Positions 42,002 through 53,145 of a DNA stretch of 64,000 nt are shown here, in pieces. Under the pieces are notes generated by a model. That model was given only the letters and a program-made list of their open reading frames with translations, was not told the origin of the DNA and made no database searches. Source of the stretch: Teratosphaeria epicoccoides (taxonomy: Eukaryota; Ascomycota; Dothideomycetes; Mycosphaerellales; Teratosphaeriaceae); NCBI GenBank assembly GCA_021401465.1, contig JADDMT010000111.1:28649-92648 (forward strand), in the 5' to 3' direction. The position numbers and the translations under genes were made by a program. Numbering within the stretch: position 1 is the stretch's first letter; each line of letters begins with the position of its first letter.

Positions 42002-44192
42002 ATGTCATCGTCGACGCCCTCGATCCGCATATCGCAACCTCAGCGCCCTCCCGGCCCATCGTCTCACCCCACTCACGTGTCGCGCACCGCCTCGCCAATG
42101 GCTATCCCAAGAGCTCAGGCATCGGTCCCGCCGCCCTTGCCTCCACCGCCCATCATACCCGATCTTGCCGCCGGGCACGACCCGGGTTGGTCATGGGGCA
42201 ACGACCCGTCTGGCTTCGACTTTGGACGTGCCGCCGCGGTCAAGCCTGGCTCGAGCCTGCTCGGCGGCAACCCGAAGCGTTTCATCTTTAGACCGGAGAA
42301 AGAGCAGGAGGCATACCCTTCGCGTATGGAGCACGCACGAAGAGGGAGTTCGCTGTCTACAGTTACGCCGGGGCAACATCGCGAAATGCAAGACGGGAAC
42401 CTCACGTACAGCGATGAAGACCGATCATCATCGAGACGCCCGTCAGCCTATGGGTATGTTGCTGCCTCTGATACTCTCCTTTGCACTCTTCTCCGGCAGC
42501 GCTGAGGTGTTCGAGATCAAGCCGGATCACTGATATTGCCCCGCGTCACCAGGCTTCATAGCGAACGCCAGCTCGAGCAACGCACCCTCGAGCAATCTTC
42601 GAATAGCTATGATAAACACCTACTGAGCCGGATCGGCGGACCCAACACTCCCAAACGAGACTCAGTCTCCTATTCGGGTGGTCTCTCAGAGATCGCCAAA
42701 CTCTCGCAAGCAGAAAGTGAACGCCGCAATGGACAGCTGAAGCCTTTGACTGTGCCTGAAAGAGGGCACGCTGCGAACAATTCCTTGGACTTTCCTGCGA
42801 ATGGTCGTTGGCCACCATCTGGGGCCGTCTCCCCGGGATCCACTGGCTTCTGGTCCGAACACGGCCCTCACGAAAGCCGACAACCGCCAACACGACATGG
42901 CAGCATCGCCGTTGATGGAAGTGCCTCTCACAGAGGGAGTTACGACCACTCCATGTTCGTCCATGACGATCCCTTGGAAGACGACCAAATGCATAACCTG
43001 CATCTCCACGAGAGGAGCCCGTCAGGTTCTGATGACTCGTGTGCCCGTGCGGGGGCGAAGCGACGTGCAGGCTCACCGCCACGCGAAGCTGCACGGGAAG
43101 ACCGGTCGTCTGTCAGCAGTGCATCAGGGCCACACGAGATCTATCACAGGCGTTCGATCCAACAGCTCCCAAACAGAGGTTCGCCTGTCCCGCGATGCCA
43201 TCCTCACCACGCATCCGTGTCGTCGATATCTTCCTTTGCCCCCAGGAATGGATCCCTAGGCTCCTCTCTGGGTGTATCTAGCGTACCAAGCAGCGCGACA
43301 AGCTACGGATCTGGCCGGCTATCGCCGAGTGCTTTGTCCCCGGCTGCTGAAAAGAATGCGCAACTGCCACATGCTGGCGCTAGAGTGCTTCCCAACAATG
43401 GCCACCAACTATATCCAGATCGAAGACCTTCTGCAGATGACGGCATCGAGCGGTCCCGGCAAAACAGCTCGTCTCAACTACACGGACGTTATGTATGCGA
43501 GTGTTGTCCAAAGAAGCCCAAGCACTTCGAGTCCGAGGAAGAACTTAGGTACGTCGCGCCTAGGTCATTGATCAACGTTGAACACCCGCCGTCTTGGTCG
43601 CGTCGCAAATCGTGAATCCCTGCCCATGACCAATCTGGCTGGCTGACCCGCACACAGATCACACGAATCAGAAAAGCAATACACCTGTGCGTATTGCCCA
43701 AACCGATTCAAAAACAAAAATGAAGCCGAACGCCACCAAAACTCTCTACACTTACGGCGCCATTCCTGGTCGTGTGCTGCCCTAGCAGGGGTCGATGCGG
43801 CTTTCCATGAATCTCCGAACGGCAATGGTGCGGACGTATGCGGATTCTGTGGCGAAGAATTCCCCAACCCACCACAGTGGGACATTCGAGGCGAGCATCT
43901 CAACCAGAAGCACAAATTCGGCGAGTGCAATCAAGCCAAGAAATTTTTCAGGGCCGACCACTTCCGTCAACATCTGAAGCACAGTCATGCCGGCACCAGC
44001 GGGAAGTGGACGAACACGCTGGAAAACGCTTGCATGAAGGACGAGCCGCCGCCTGAGAAGCGGGCTATGACAGGTCCACAGGGTGGTCATTACGCACCTG
44101 GAGCACCGCCTTCGCTGGTGGTGAACACGAGTATGGCGGGGCCGTCACCAACGGGGCATCGCGTCCTAGCCGCGACACCTCACGAGACATGA
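42002..44192 (+). CDS. C2H2 zinc finger protein, probable transcription factor
   Basis: A 660-residue protein in three exons: 42002-42453, 42553-43548 and 43658-44192. The first 480 residues are disordered, rich in Ser, Pro, His and Arg. Then comes a cluster of zinc fingers: CECCPKKPKHFESEEELRSH across the second splice, CAYCPNRFKNKNEAERHQ continuing to His-Leu-His spacing, CGFCGEEFPNPPQWDIRGEH, and CNQAKKFFRADHFRQHLKHS. This arrangement occurs in filamentous fungal C2H2 regulators, which usually act in the nucleus. Target genes cannot be told. The frame opens further upstream but the ATG at 42002 fits best. Confidence 0.8.
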
Positions 44193-46490
44193 TGAAACGC
44201 GAAGAATATGGGACTTTGGAAGAGCCTGACGCAATCTTTATAACCCGAAGAATCCGGGAACTGGGAGAGGATGACGGAATCTTCATCAAAAGGGGGCGCA
44301 CGCACACTGCGTGTTAGCATGAGCATCATGATGGCGTTCAAAACAACATCGAGGACTTTTTGGGGGAGGGCGAAAAAGCGTCCTTGGCATAGCATATGTG
44401 ACCAGCTTGGCGAAACCTGCTGCATTTCCTGAGCGTCTTCCATGCTACGCGCTCCATGTGCATGAGCGGTACAGGACCTTGCATAGCACTCTCGGGCATT
44501 AAAGCTGTTTCGGAATCGTTTAGACTGTTGCATCAATGGCAAAGGTGTCTTTTTCTTCTTTGACTGACGAGAGTCGCATGCTCCACGTAATAAGTGTTCA
44601 CCCCCAGCAACATCTTTTGATATGTTTCAGCATCGAAATCCCCACCGGCGCTTGCTCTTTCCCATTTTTGGGCTTCGGCTCCGGCTCATGTCCTTCGTAC
44701 ACCATGGTCCAGACAGTGCCATACAGAGTATATAGAGTAGATAGAAGCCCAAAAGAAATCTGCCGCTCATACTTCTCCCTCGGCACACAAGACTGGAAGT
44801 CCCTAGAACAAACACATGTGGACATGGACCGGCTGGATGAGAGAACGGGACAGATGGACGGAAAGGCAAGTGCCTATTTTTTTGCTCGTCAGCGGGAGAG
44901 CGGGTTCCCGCGTATCTCAGCCAGTCCTCGTGTTGTGCGGTGGTGGGAATTGAAAGTCGCTTGACCATGGATGGCACAGGGTGCACGATTGCCCACTCGC
45001 GGTCGAGTATGCAGGTGGGTAAGGAGGAGAGAGTGCATGGCGGATGTATCAGGAATGCGCGTGAGTGCTAGAGACGGCTTGGTCCTCACGGGCGCCACGC
45101 CGCTCTCCTGCATCACCTGTCACTTCTTCAAACCGTCGCGGGCCGCACCCGACAGTGCCAAATATGCCCGCCGTGTACAGTCGGAAGTGGGCAATATACA
45201 GATCGCGTCGAACCGCCTAGTATGGCTCGTACCGTCTACGATATCTTGACTCCAGCAGCCTCGTTCTCCTGCGAAATAAGTACGACATGTTCCCCATGGC
45301 GGTCCCGATGGCCACCAGGTCTGTCCCACGTGCTGCAATCCTGTTTCACGACCAGCAGGCTGCAGGGGCTTGCGACACCTCTTCCTGCCGTCGATTGATC
45401 CATGCTGGATCGAAGGTGGGTATGTGCGATGCAGCAAGTATAGCTGAAGTAGAGGGGTGTGAGCGATCCCGTACTGGCGATTAGCCGGCGGTACGTACCG
45501 AGTACATCTGTCGGGCGATCTTGGCGGCCCGAGGCCTTTCGCTGCTAGTTCATGGCGACTGCGCAGGAGTTGGAGGAGGCGTGAGAGATGTGGTGCGACA
45601 ATTCATGGCAAGCAGGCAACGGCTCTGCGGAGGACTTGCTCTGAATGCAATAAGGCCTGCAGCACTCCGACGCAACAGGCTACCCACGCCGTGAGGTCCG
45701 CGAGTCATGCCAGGCGTGCAGATCCATTCTCGACAGGGATGCCATGAGACGCAACGCAGGAAGTCAACCTCGTGTACATATCACTTGCATGTGGTGACAT
45801 GCAGGCGTACATCCAGGCAGTTCACATATTTCCGGACGTTGACTTTGCACCGTCTGAGATCATGCAGCCGCGATCTTTGGTTGATCTTACGTGACGATTC
45901 GATAGAGTGCCGAGCATGCATCACCCACCTTGCTGAAGTTTCTCTTGTTTTTGCGTGAATTGATTTTGTGGGCGCGTTGAGGTTTCGCAGAACTGCCGGT
46001 CACGCGATGGCTGTCGAAGCGGTCAGTCCGTCAGGTATCGTTCGAGAGGAGCATGAGCCGCTGTGAGGAGAAGGATCTATTGGCCGGAGAAATCGCCGCA
46101 CCTAATCGTAGCTGTGGTCCGGGATCTTGTTCAGGGTAGCCTGCTGTATGGATCCCTGGGAGAAGAGCAGAGCAGATCCCTGTTGAGATGGTGGTGGTTG
46201 GCAATGCGACTTCTGGCAATGCAGGTAGAAAGTCTCCCCATTGGCGCGGATTCAGTGGCCTTGCCCCATCAGACGCAGAGTCTGTCGAAAGCGTAACAGT
46301 CAGTTCGAGACCTGCAGATGCACTCAAGCGAGCCTCGACTGCACCATTGACCCTTGTCCTCCCGGACGCCCGACTGTCTTCTCAAACAGGCATCCTGTCG
46401 TCTCTGTCGCAGCATTGCTCATAACCTTGGACTTCGTATTATCACCATCACACCTGGATTCATTCCATCTTCGAGATACTTCCCACCTCC
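44193..46490. other. 2.3 kb intergenic region, no gene seen
   Basis: Convergent 3' flanks of the C2H2 protein gene (+) and VFA1 (-). Short frames only; none has features of a known family. No repeat was seen. Confidence 0.4.
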
Positions 46491-47081
46491 TCAAACGGGA
46501 TCCCCACCCGGCACACTGGGGAAGCCACCCTGCACTAAACCCCTCAACCTCTCTCGATTCCTCCTCGCCACCTCCACATCCCTCTTCCTCTGCAGCCTCA
46601 TCTGCCAAAAGTTCTTCTCCAGCTCAAAGACCCTGGGCCCCTCCACCACCTTGGCCTTCTCCGGCTCCTTCTTCGCCTCCAATTCCTTCAGCTTCGCCTC
46701 CTGCGTCTTCTCATCCTCCTCATCCTCCTTTTTCTCCTCCTGCTTCTTCTTCTTGTTGTTGTTGTTGCCCTCCTCCTCGTACTCCTTCTGCTTCCGCCGC
46801 TCGAGCTTCTTGCGCATCTTCTCTGCGAATTCGTTCTTCAGCGCTTCCATTTCCTCGTCCAGCTCTTGTTTGCGCTTCTTTTCCGCGACGTCGTCGGAGT
46901 CTTGGGGGATGGCGAATTTGCGGTCGGTGAGGTGACCGGGGCAGATGTAGAAGAAGTCATCTTGGTCGGGGGTAATGAGGACGGTGGAGGAGGGCTTGTA
47001 GCAAATCCAGCATGCTTTGCCTGCCGATTCGGCTACGAGACGGCGGTGGTAGAGGTTTTCCAGGCCCGCTGACTGGGCCAT
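46491..47081 (-). CDS. VFA1: Vps4-associated protein 1 (Vfa1)
   Basis: A 196-residue single-exon protein. Vfa1 binds the AAA ATPase Vps4 and modulates ESCRT-III disassembly at endosomes. The N-terminal zinc module ACWICYKPSSTVLITPD followed by DFFYICPGHL is characteristic of the family. The middle is a long highly charged coiled coil with Lys/Glu runs, and the end (PRVFELEKNFWQMRLQRKR) carries the conserved hydrophobic patch. The frame continues upstream only with non-ATG codons, so 47081 (MAQSAGLENLYHRR) is the start. It faces away from ARG4 across 371 bases. Confidence 0.88.
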   Translation of the reverse strand: MAQSAGLENLYHRRLVAESAGKACWICYKPSSTVLITPDQDDFFYICPGHLTDRKFAIPQDSDDVAEKKRKQELDEEMEALKNEFAEKMRKKLERRKQKEYEEEGNNNNKKKKQEEKKEDEEDEKTQEAKLKELEAKKEPEKAKVVEGPRVFELEKNFWQMRLQRKRDVEVARRNRERLRGLVQGGFPSVPGGDPV

Positions 47082-47452
47082 GGTGGAGGAGCGAGTGTTA
47101 TGCTTGAGACGCAACGTTGTGCGGCATGCTCAACTCAATGAAAGATGAGAGATGCCCATCACTTCCCGCCCAATGCAGTACTTACTCCCCAGCTTTAGAG
47201 GTTCGTAATCCGTCACCGCTCGGCAAAACGATTCACCGCGATAAGGAACCTCTTATCTCAATCGCTGCTGCAGGGAAAAAAAAGTTCAGGAATCAGACAG
47301 CTCCCGTGTCACCAACCTGGAAGCCCTTGAGCTTCTCGCATACCAAGACACACCCTCTCCTCTCTCCCCTCTCCTCTCTCCCCTCTCCTCTCTCCCCTCT
47401 CCCCTCTCCCCCTCTCCCCAAACATCCCACCTGCATCTCCCCGTACCCCAAC
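47082..47452. promoter_or_regulatory. Divergent promoter of VFA1 and ARG4 with pyrimidine tracts
   Basis: 371 bases between two start codons facing away from each other. From about 47,350 to 47,420 the plus strand is an almost pure CT repeat (CCTCTCCTCTCTCC-type), directly before the ARG4 start, as in strong fungal leaders. No TATA box is evident. Confidence 0.6.
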
Positions 47453-48850
47453 ATGTCCTTCTCCAAAGACACCGGCAAACTCTGGGGCGGCCGCTTCACC
47501 GGCAGCCAAGACCCGATCATGACCCAATACAACGAATCCCTCTCCTTCGACCGCGCCTTCTACGCCCAAGATATCCGCGGCAGCATCGCCTACGCCCGCG
47601 CCAACATCCACACCGGCATCCTGACCCCCTCCGAATTCGACAAAATCGAAGCCGGCTTCAACCACATCTTATCTGAATGGGAACACGGCACCTTCAAAGT
47701 CGTGCCGGGCGTGGACGAGGACATCCACACGGCGAACGAGAGGAGGCTGGGCGAGGTGGTTGGCAAGGAGGTCGCGGGGAAGCTGCATACGGGGCGGAGC
47801 AGGAATGACCAGGTGGCGACGGATATGCGGTTGTGGTTGAGGGATCAATTGGATTCGCTGGAGGTGTTTCTGGTCGATTTTCTCAAGGTTATTGCGGCGA
47901 GGGCGGAAAGGGAGATCGAGGCGGTCATGCCAGGGTATACGCACTTGCAGCGCGCGCAGCCGATTCGCTGGAGCCATTGGATGTTGATGTACGGCTCGTT
48001 CTTCACGTCGGATCTGCAGAGGTTGAGGGAGTTGAGGACGAGGGTGAATCGGTCGCCGTTGGGTTGTGGAGCTTTGGCGGGAAACCCGTTTGGAGTGGAT
48101 CGGGATGCGATGGCCAAGGAGCTGGGGTTTGAGGGCTTGATCATGAATTCTCTGGCGGGAGTCGGGGATCGGGACTTTGTCGTTGAGACGCTGCAGTGGG
48201 GGAGCATGTTGATGATGCATATGTCTCGGTGGGCGGAAGATCTGATCATCTACAGCTCGGCGGAATTCGGGTTTGTCAAGCTGGCGGATGCATACAGCAC
48301 GGGGTCATCGCTCATGCCGCAGAAGAAGAACCCAGACTCGCTGGAACTGCTCAGAGGCAAGAGCGGGCGCGTCTTCGGACAGATGGCCGGTCTCATGATG
48401 AGTGTCAAGGGCATCCCGAGCACCTACAACAAAGACCTGCAAGAATCCGTCGAGCCCCTCCTCGACCACGTCAAAACCGTCGGCGACTCCCTCCAGATCG
48501 CCACAGGCCTCCTCTCCACGCTGTCCATCAATGCGGATAACATGCTCAAGGCTCTCACACCCGACATGCTGGCCACGGACCTCGCGGACTATCTGGTGAG
48601 GAAGGGCGTGCCGTTTCGGGAAACACATCATATTTCCGGGCAGTGTGTCGCGTTGGCGGAGCGGCAGGGCAAGCCGATGGATGAATTGTCATTCGAGCAG
48701 TTGCAGGGGGTCGATGGGAGGTTTGAGGCGGACGTGAGGGAGGTATTTGATTACGGCAGGAGTGTAGAGATGAGGTCGGCGAAGGGAGGGACGTCGAAGG
48801 GCGCGGTGCTCGAGCAGATTGAGGCGGTAAAGAGGGCATTGAACGGGTAG
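47453..48850 (+). CDS. ARG4: Argininosuccinate lyase
   Basis: A 465-residue single-exon enzyme that splits argininosuccinate into arginine and fumarate, the last step of arginine biosynthesis. The beginning KLWGGRFTGSQDPIM is typical. HTGRSRNDQVATDMRLW contains the substrate-binding motif, GYTHLQRAQPIRWSHW carries the catalytic His region, and GSSLMPQKKNPDSLEL is the fumarase/lyase superfamily signature with the mobile catalytic Ser loop. The length matches the family exactly. The frame opens upstream without an ATG in good context; 47453 (MSFSKDTGKLWGG) is the expected start. Confidence 0.96.
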   Translation: MSFSKDTGKLWGGRFTGSQDPIMTQYNESLSFDRAFYAQDIRGSIAYARANIHTGILTPSEFDKIEAGFNHILSEWEHGTFKVVPGVDEDIHTANERRLGEVVGKEVAGKLHTGRSRNDQVATDMRLWLRDQLDSLEVFLVDFLKVIAARAEREIEAVMPGYTHLQRAQPIRWSHWMLMYGSFFTSDLQRLRELRTRVNRSPLGCGALAGNPFGVDRDAMAKELGFEGLIMNSLAGVGDRDFVVETLQWGSMLMMHMSRWAEDLIIYSSAEFGFVKLADAYSTGSSLMPQKKNPDSLELLRGKSGRVFGQMAGLMMSVKGIPSTYNKDLQESVEPLLDHVKTVGDSLQIATGLLSTLSINADNMLKALTPDMLATDLADYLVRKGVPFRETHHISGQCVALAERQGKPMDELSFEQLQGVDGRFEADVREVFDYGRSVEMRSAKGGTSKGAVLEQIEAVKRALNG

Positions 48851-48954
48851 ACATAGAGACGGCACACTGCCTCGCGGCGTACATCTGTATTTCGCAACCC
48901 CTTGGTTGGACGCATGTTGCGCGCAGCGTACCAGCGACTAAAAAAATCAACCAA

Positions 48955-49824
48955 TCACTTCCAAGCCAAAACCTCCATCTGCAACGTCACCATCCACCCC
49001 TCCTCACACCGCATCCACGCCTCAAACCCCGTCACACACCCCGCGACCACGGGCGCCACAATCCCCGCCGCCGTCCACTTCCTCCACAACCGCCCCCCGC
49101 ACCCCAACTGCCCCATCGCCCGCTCCGCCAACTCCCTCCGCACCTCCCTCCCCACAACAACACACGTCCCCACCCCCATGCGCACGCTCGACTCCGCGAA
49201 CCCGGCCCGCACCACCAACCGCGGCATCAGCGGCGCCGCGTCCACGATCCCCAAATGCGCATTCGCCCGCTGCTCCGAAGCGACCCACAGGCGATCGAGC
49301 GCGCACGCCTTCGGGTGGAAGACCTGGTCCATGGCGTCGCGGGTGGCGAGGACGCCCGAGCCGGGTTTCAGGACGCGGCGGGCGTCGCGGAGCAGCGGGA
49401 CGACGTGGGCGTCGGGGTCCCAGTGGCCGAGGACTTGGGAGGCGAAGACGACGTCGACGCTGTTGTCGGGGCAGGGGAGGGAGAAGCGCGCGTCGGCTTG
49501 GATGAGGCGCACGGGTCCGTGGAGCGGGCTCCCGGTGGCGGGGTCGAGGGTGCCGCAGGTGATGGTCGTGTTGCCGGTGCGGGGTTCGCGGGTGGTGCGG
49601 TGGGGGCGCGTGGGGGTGCAGCAGGGGGTGAGAGTTTCCAGGGCGGCGGCGAGGGCGCGGGGCGAGTTGTCGACGGCGAGGATGAGGCCGTGGGGGGTGT
49701 GTTTGGAGAGGGAGGCGGTGAGGTCGCCGCGGCCGCAGCCGAGGTCGAGCAGCGTGGTGGTCGGTGTGAGGTGAGGGAGGAGGAAGGCGGCGTCGGTTGC
49801 CGCTGTGGGAGGCGGGAGGGGCAT
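48955..49824 (-). CDS. SAM-dependent methyltransferase (class I)
   Basis: A 289-residue single-exon protein. Motif I is TLLDLGCGRGDLTASL, the next acidic residue is in LILAVDNSPRAL, and DVVFASQVLGHW is motif IV with VLKPGSGVLATRD after it, all typical of Methyltransf_11 proteins. Substrate cannot be told; it resembles the UbiE/COQ5-like small-molecule enzymes rather than protein or RNA methyltransferases. Codon use is strongly GC-rich, more than its neighbours. It ends 104 bases from the end of ARG4, tail to tail. Confidence 0.85.
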   Translation of the reverse strand: MPLPPPTAATDAAFLLPHLTPTTTLLDLGCGRGDLTASLSKHTPHGLILAVDNSPRALAAALETLTPCCTPTRPHRTTREPRTGNTTITCGTLDPATGSPLHGPVRLIQADARFSLPCPDNSVDVVFASQVLGHWDPDAHVVPLLRDARRVLKPGSGVLATRDAMDQVFHPKACALDRLWVASEQRANAHLGIVDAAPLMPRLVVRAGFAESSVRMGVGTCVVVGREVRRELAERAMGQLGCGGRLWRKWTAAGIVAPVVAGCVTGFEAWMRCEEGWMVTLQMEVLAWK

Positions 49825-50772
49825 GGTTGGTGGGTTGGAAAGGGGGTCTGATGTGCCCGTCTCTACTCCTGGCTTGTATCAATGTGTTGCTATCATCGAT
49901 GGTGGCGTTCTCAGTCGTTGTGAATGTTGCTGTTGTTTTCTGATATCGAGCTGTTGTCGTGAAAATGTCACAGGAGCGACTGCCCACCAAGCAGGAAGTC
50001 AGCAGTCGGGGAGCTACCTTTGTGCCTTCGATCATATTACGAGGCTTGAGTAACAAGGTAGTCATTGCCGCTCAGAGCAAAGCATCCAAGGCAGTCGTGT
50101 CATAGCAACGACAGCTTGTCAGCAGCAGCTTCAGCCGTCGAGAGGAGTCTTGACCGCGCAGAAGCAGAAATTCTCTCACCGTCACGCGGTGCTGTTGCTA
50201 TGGCTTGTCAGGCGTCTCGTGATTGAGCGGCCTCCGATTCACTCGCTTCTATTGAGGGGTTGAGGAGGAGAACAGATGTCGCTGCACGAGGCGTATGTCT
50301 GCGATGCTCAGTGCGGCGTCTGCGCATCCGCGCATCAGATCAGCCTGCAGCGAATAGCGTAGAAGAGAACACGACAAATTCGACATGAGCCCCTCATTTC
50401 ACCAGACCTGCAACCCTCTGCCGTTACCCCTTTTCGTATGCCTCGTCATAATGTTGGAATGTTCTTACAGATTTGTATTTTGCTGAAGCACTATCAATTT
50501 GCTGGACTGCCGTTTACAAGCTGAGAAGGGTTTCACACCTTGCTCTCAGGTCTCTACGCCAAGTTTCTTGCCAGCTTCGTAGTCCAGCCCGCAAAATCTT
50601 ACCGTGTCGCCCTCAACCCATCGAACACTTGGGGAAAGGGGGGTGGAGGGGTGGGGGTACGTGATTTCCATGACCGACACACCGCCACAGGCACGCGTCA
50701 AAGCATGCTCAAGCCACGAGAGTCCAACAGCATACCCTTATCCCAGGATCGGACCATGTCTCAATCGCACGA
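49825..50772. other. Intergenic, no gene seen
   Basis: Upstream of the methyltransferase and downstream of the KH protein gene, both on the minus strand. A G-rich run lies near 50,630-50,660. No coding motif is visible. Confidence 0.4.
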
Positions 50773-52748
50773 TCACATGCCCGGCGGGGGTGGGACCTGG
50801 CCGTACGTCAGGTAATTCAAAGGGAAATCTGCTGGAAACGGAGCACTTACAGAGCTGTATCCGGCATTTCCGCTTGCGCCTGGCGGTGGTGGTGGGACCG
50901 AGTCGTCTGGAGGTGGGGGTGGCGGGGCGCCATTCTGCTGAGTCGGAGTCTGAGATGCATAGACCTGCTGCAAAGTGTACGAGTCCAGACTCGCGATATA
51001 ATTCCGGACGTAGGCGGCGTATCCACCAGACGCTGCCATCGGATCCGCGGCTGGGTTCGCCTCGTAATAATTTGCCCAGGCCTGCATGGAATGAATGGTC
51101 GCAGGGTCGATCGTAGCTGTGCCATTTGGGGCTGGTGTCTGAGCTGCAGCAGGCGACTGAGCGCCTCCATAACCTTGAGCGTAGGCTTGCTGGCCATAGC
51201 CCGGCTGATAGGCGCCTGTGCCACCGTATTGCGCTGGTTCGCCGCCGTAGGAGCCAGAGTTGCGGTCGCGTGGCGGGCCTCGATCACCTCCATAGCCATT
51301 GCCACTGAAGCCGCCGGAACCACGCGGCGGACGCTCCTTGTGCGCGTTGTATGCTTCACGCACGTTACCCAACAGATCCAAACACATCTGCTTCGCATGC
51401 TGCACCTCGTCGGCGTCTGGGCCAGCGACATGGAGGTACATCATCTCATCGCTTTCTCGGCCGGTATCATGTTCCATGAAGCCACTGCCGCGACCTTTGA
51501 TTTGGACACGGCATCTCGTCTCGCCTTGAATGTACTTCACATACGAGCCTCCAGCTCCGACCACTTGAGCGCGCAGGTTGAATCCGGGTATTGGTTCCAT
51601 GTCGATAGGGATGCGCTCCTCAGGCCACTTCCGTCGGCCAAGCGCATCGCGCTCGAATGGCGGCGGACGCTCTGGCGGACCACCTGGACCGCCTGGACCA
51701 CCTTCTTGACCAGAGCCGTGGCGACGGAAGCGACGCTCATCGATGAGATTTGGGAGCTCGACTTGCATGAGCTCATCAATCTCTTTGATCGCCTTCTCGA
51801 GGCCCTCCTTGGACGTAGAGGTGACGTGCAGATACAGAGGTGGGTTCTATAGACAGTGTCAATATTTTCGAGCCTGCCGGTGCGACGCATGATCTATACG
51901 TACGGCTGCCGTGGCTAAGCTCTTGTCCGGATAGTAATTACCGCGGGTAGTGACATCTTTATACATGTGAGCTGATCGGTCCAACAAAGTCAATCGTTTT
52001 GCGGAATGGAAGCGTACCGGCGCCAGTTTTCTCTTTGATCTAGATGTCACTCGGTCAGCTGATATCAATGATGGCCGTCGCCGGCTGTGACGCTAAACGT
52101 AAGCTGGGCGTTCTCCTCTAACGTGTATCGACAAACCCGTTATGGAAGGAAAGCAAAAAGGCATCGCGGGGAAAGGTGCGCGCCTAGGGTGGATCAGTGG
52201 GTCATAACGCAAAAGTGTGTATTTACCATCTTCTGTGTGCTACCTTTGGTCAGAGTATAGCGGTTCCGCAGGTCATTGACCTCGATGTCTTTGATGTAGT
52301 CGCCGTCTTGGGTGTAGATCTCGGCATTGAGGGTGCCGCTGGGAGCGGACTGCGAGGGCGACTTAGCTGCGCCGGGGGTGGCGCTTGGGCTCTGCGTCTG
52401 CGACTTGTCAGCCTGTCCATCCGCGCTATCGTCTACTACAGTGTCCACGCGAGTGTCGACCACTCCGCTACCTACCGCACGGATCGGCGGCACATCCACG
52501 TGTTGTATGCCCTTCTTCGCATTGATGCTCGCATTGATCCTGGCAGCGGCGGCGGCCGCAGCGGCAGCTGCATCTTTCTTGTCATCTCCAACCTCAGTGC
52601 TCTTCGCTACCGGGCTGCGACTACGGTGGCCTGCGTCGGCACCATCACCTCGAGCTGGGGAGCGAGACCTGCGATCGAAGCGTGACTTGCGCGGAGGCTC
52701 GGTCTGGTCGAAGCGCGAGCGCTTGCGTGGTGCCTCCTCTTCTGCCAT
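50773..52748 (-). CDS. KH-domain RNA-binding protein related to KHDC4 (Blom7)
   Basis: About 556 residues. Exons: 52748-52227, 52039-52018 (only 22 bases), 51956-51904 and 51846-50773. The start MAEEEAPRKRSRFDQ is an arginine/serine region with an alanine run. The spliced text ...TQKM-IKEKTGA-DVTTRGNYYPDK...NPPLYLHVTS continues in frame and forms a first KH-like unit. The second KH domain is PIPGFNLRAQVVGAGGSYVK, with its GAGG loop, then CRVQIKGRGSGF. The C-terminal half is rich in Gly, Gln, Tyr and Pro. KHDC4-type proteins assist pre-mRNA splicing in the nucleus. A possible further intron near the end is listed separately. Confidence 0.82.
50797..50850 (-). other. Possible optional 54-base intron in the KH protein gene
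   Basis: This segment starts GTAAGT, has a TACCTGAC branch-like site and ends CCAG. Its length is a multiple of three and it contains no stop, so the protein is open with or without it. If removed, SS joins directly to VPPPPGM at the end. Confidence 0.45.
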
Positions 52749-53145
52749 GCCGTGTGAAGCCTACTGGTTGATCAGTATATATCATACACAGAATGCTGTG
52801 TGGTGTGGCGGGTTGGCAAGTTGGCTGGCAGTAAAGTTATAAAGAAAGAGGTCGTCGGATCGAGTCCATGGAATAATAATTAGTCTCGGAGAAAATCAAT
52901 AGCTTGCGCCGAAGGCCGAGACGGCAGCCCCCGGCCGACGGTGGTCCAAATGTGCCAATTCCACATGCATGTGTTTCTTGATATCACGTGTTTGCTTGAA
53001 TTGAGCTAGTTGTTTGCCAAATGCCACTTCACTAGCGATTGTTATTGTGATTCAATGCTATTATCGGCTTAGTTATAAGTGATTCCTCCTCGCCGCCATC
53101 AACTTACTATGTTACACCCTCAGATTACTATAATATCGCTCCTAA
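52749..53145. other. Transition from gene block to repeat block
   Basis: The first part is probably the promoter of the KH protein gene. From about 53,050 the sequence becomes rich in TA and TAG, as in the decayed elements that follow. I could not place the exact end of the older element. Confidence 0.4.

Noticed and set aside
46241..46930. Plus-strand frames opposite VFA1 with long Ser/Pro runs
   Set aside because: They are shadows of the Lys/Glu-rich coiled coil of VFA1 on the other strand.
49022..50065. 347-codon minus-strand frame overlapping the methyltransferase
   Set aside because: It is the +1 shadow of a very GC-rich gene, with Arg/Pro/His runs and no motif; the methyltransferase frame has clear motifs.
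52808..52875. tRNA gene, from A-box-like and B-box-like matches
   Set aside because: The T-arm and acceptor stem do not pair, and no anticodon arm can be drawn.
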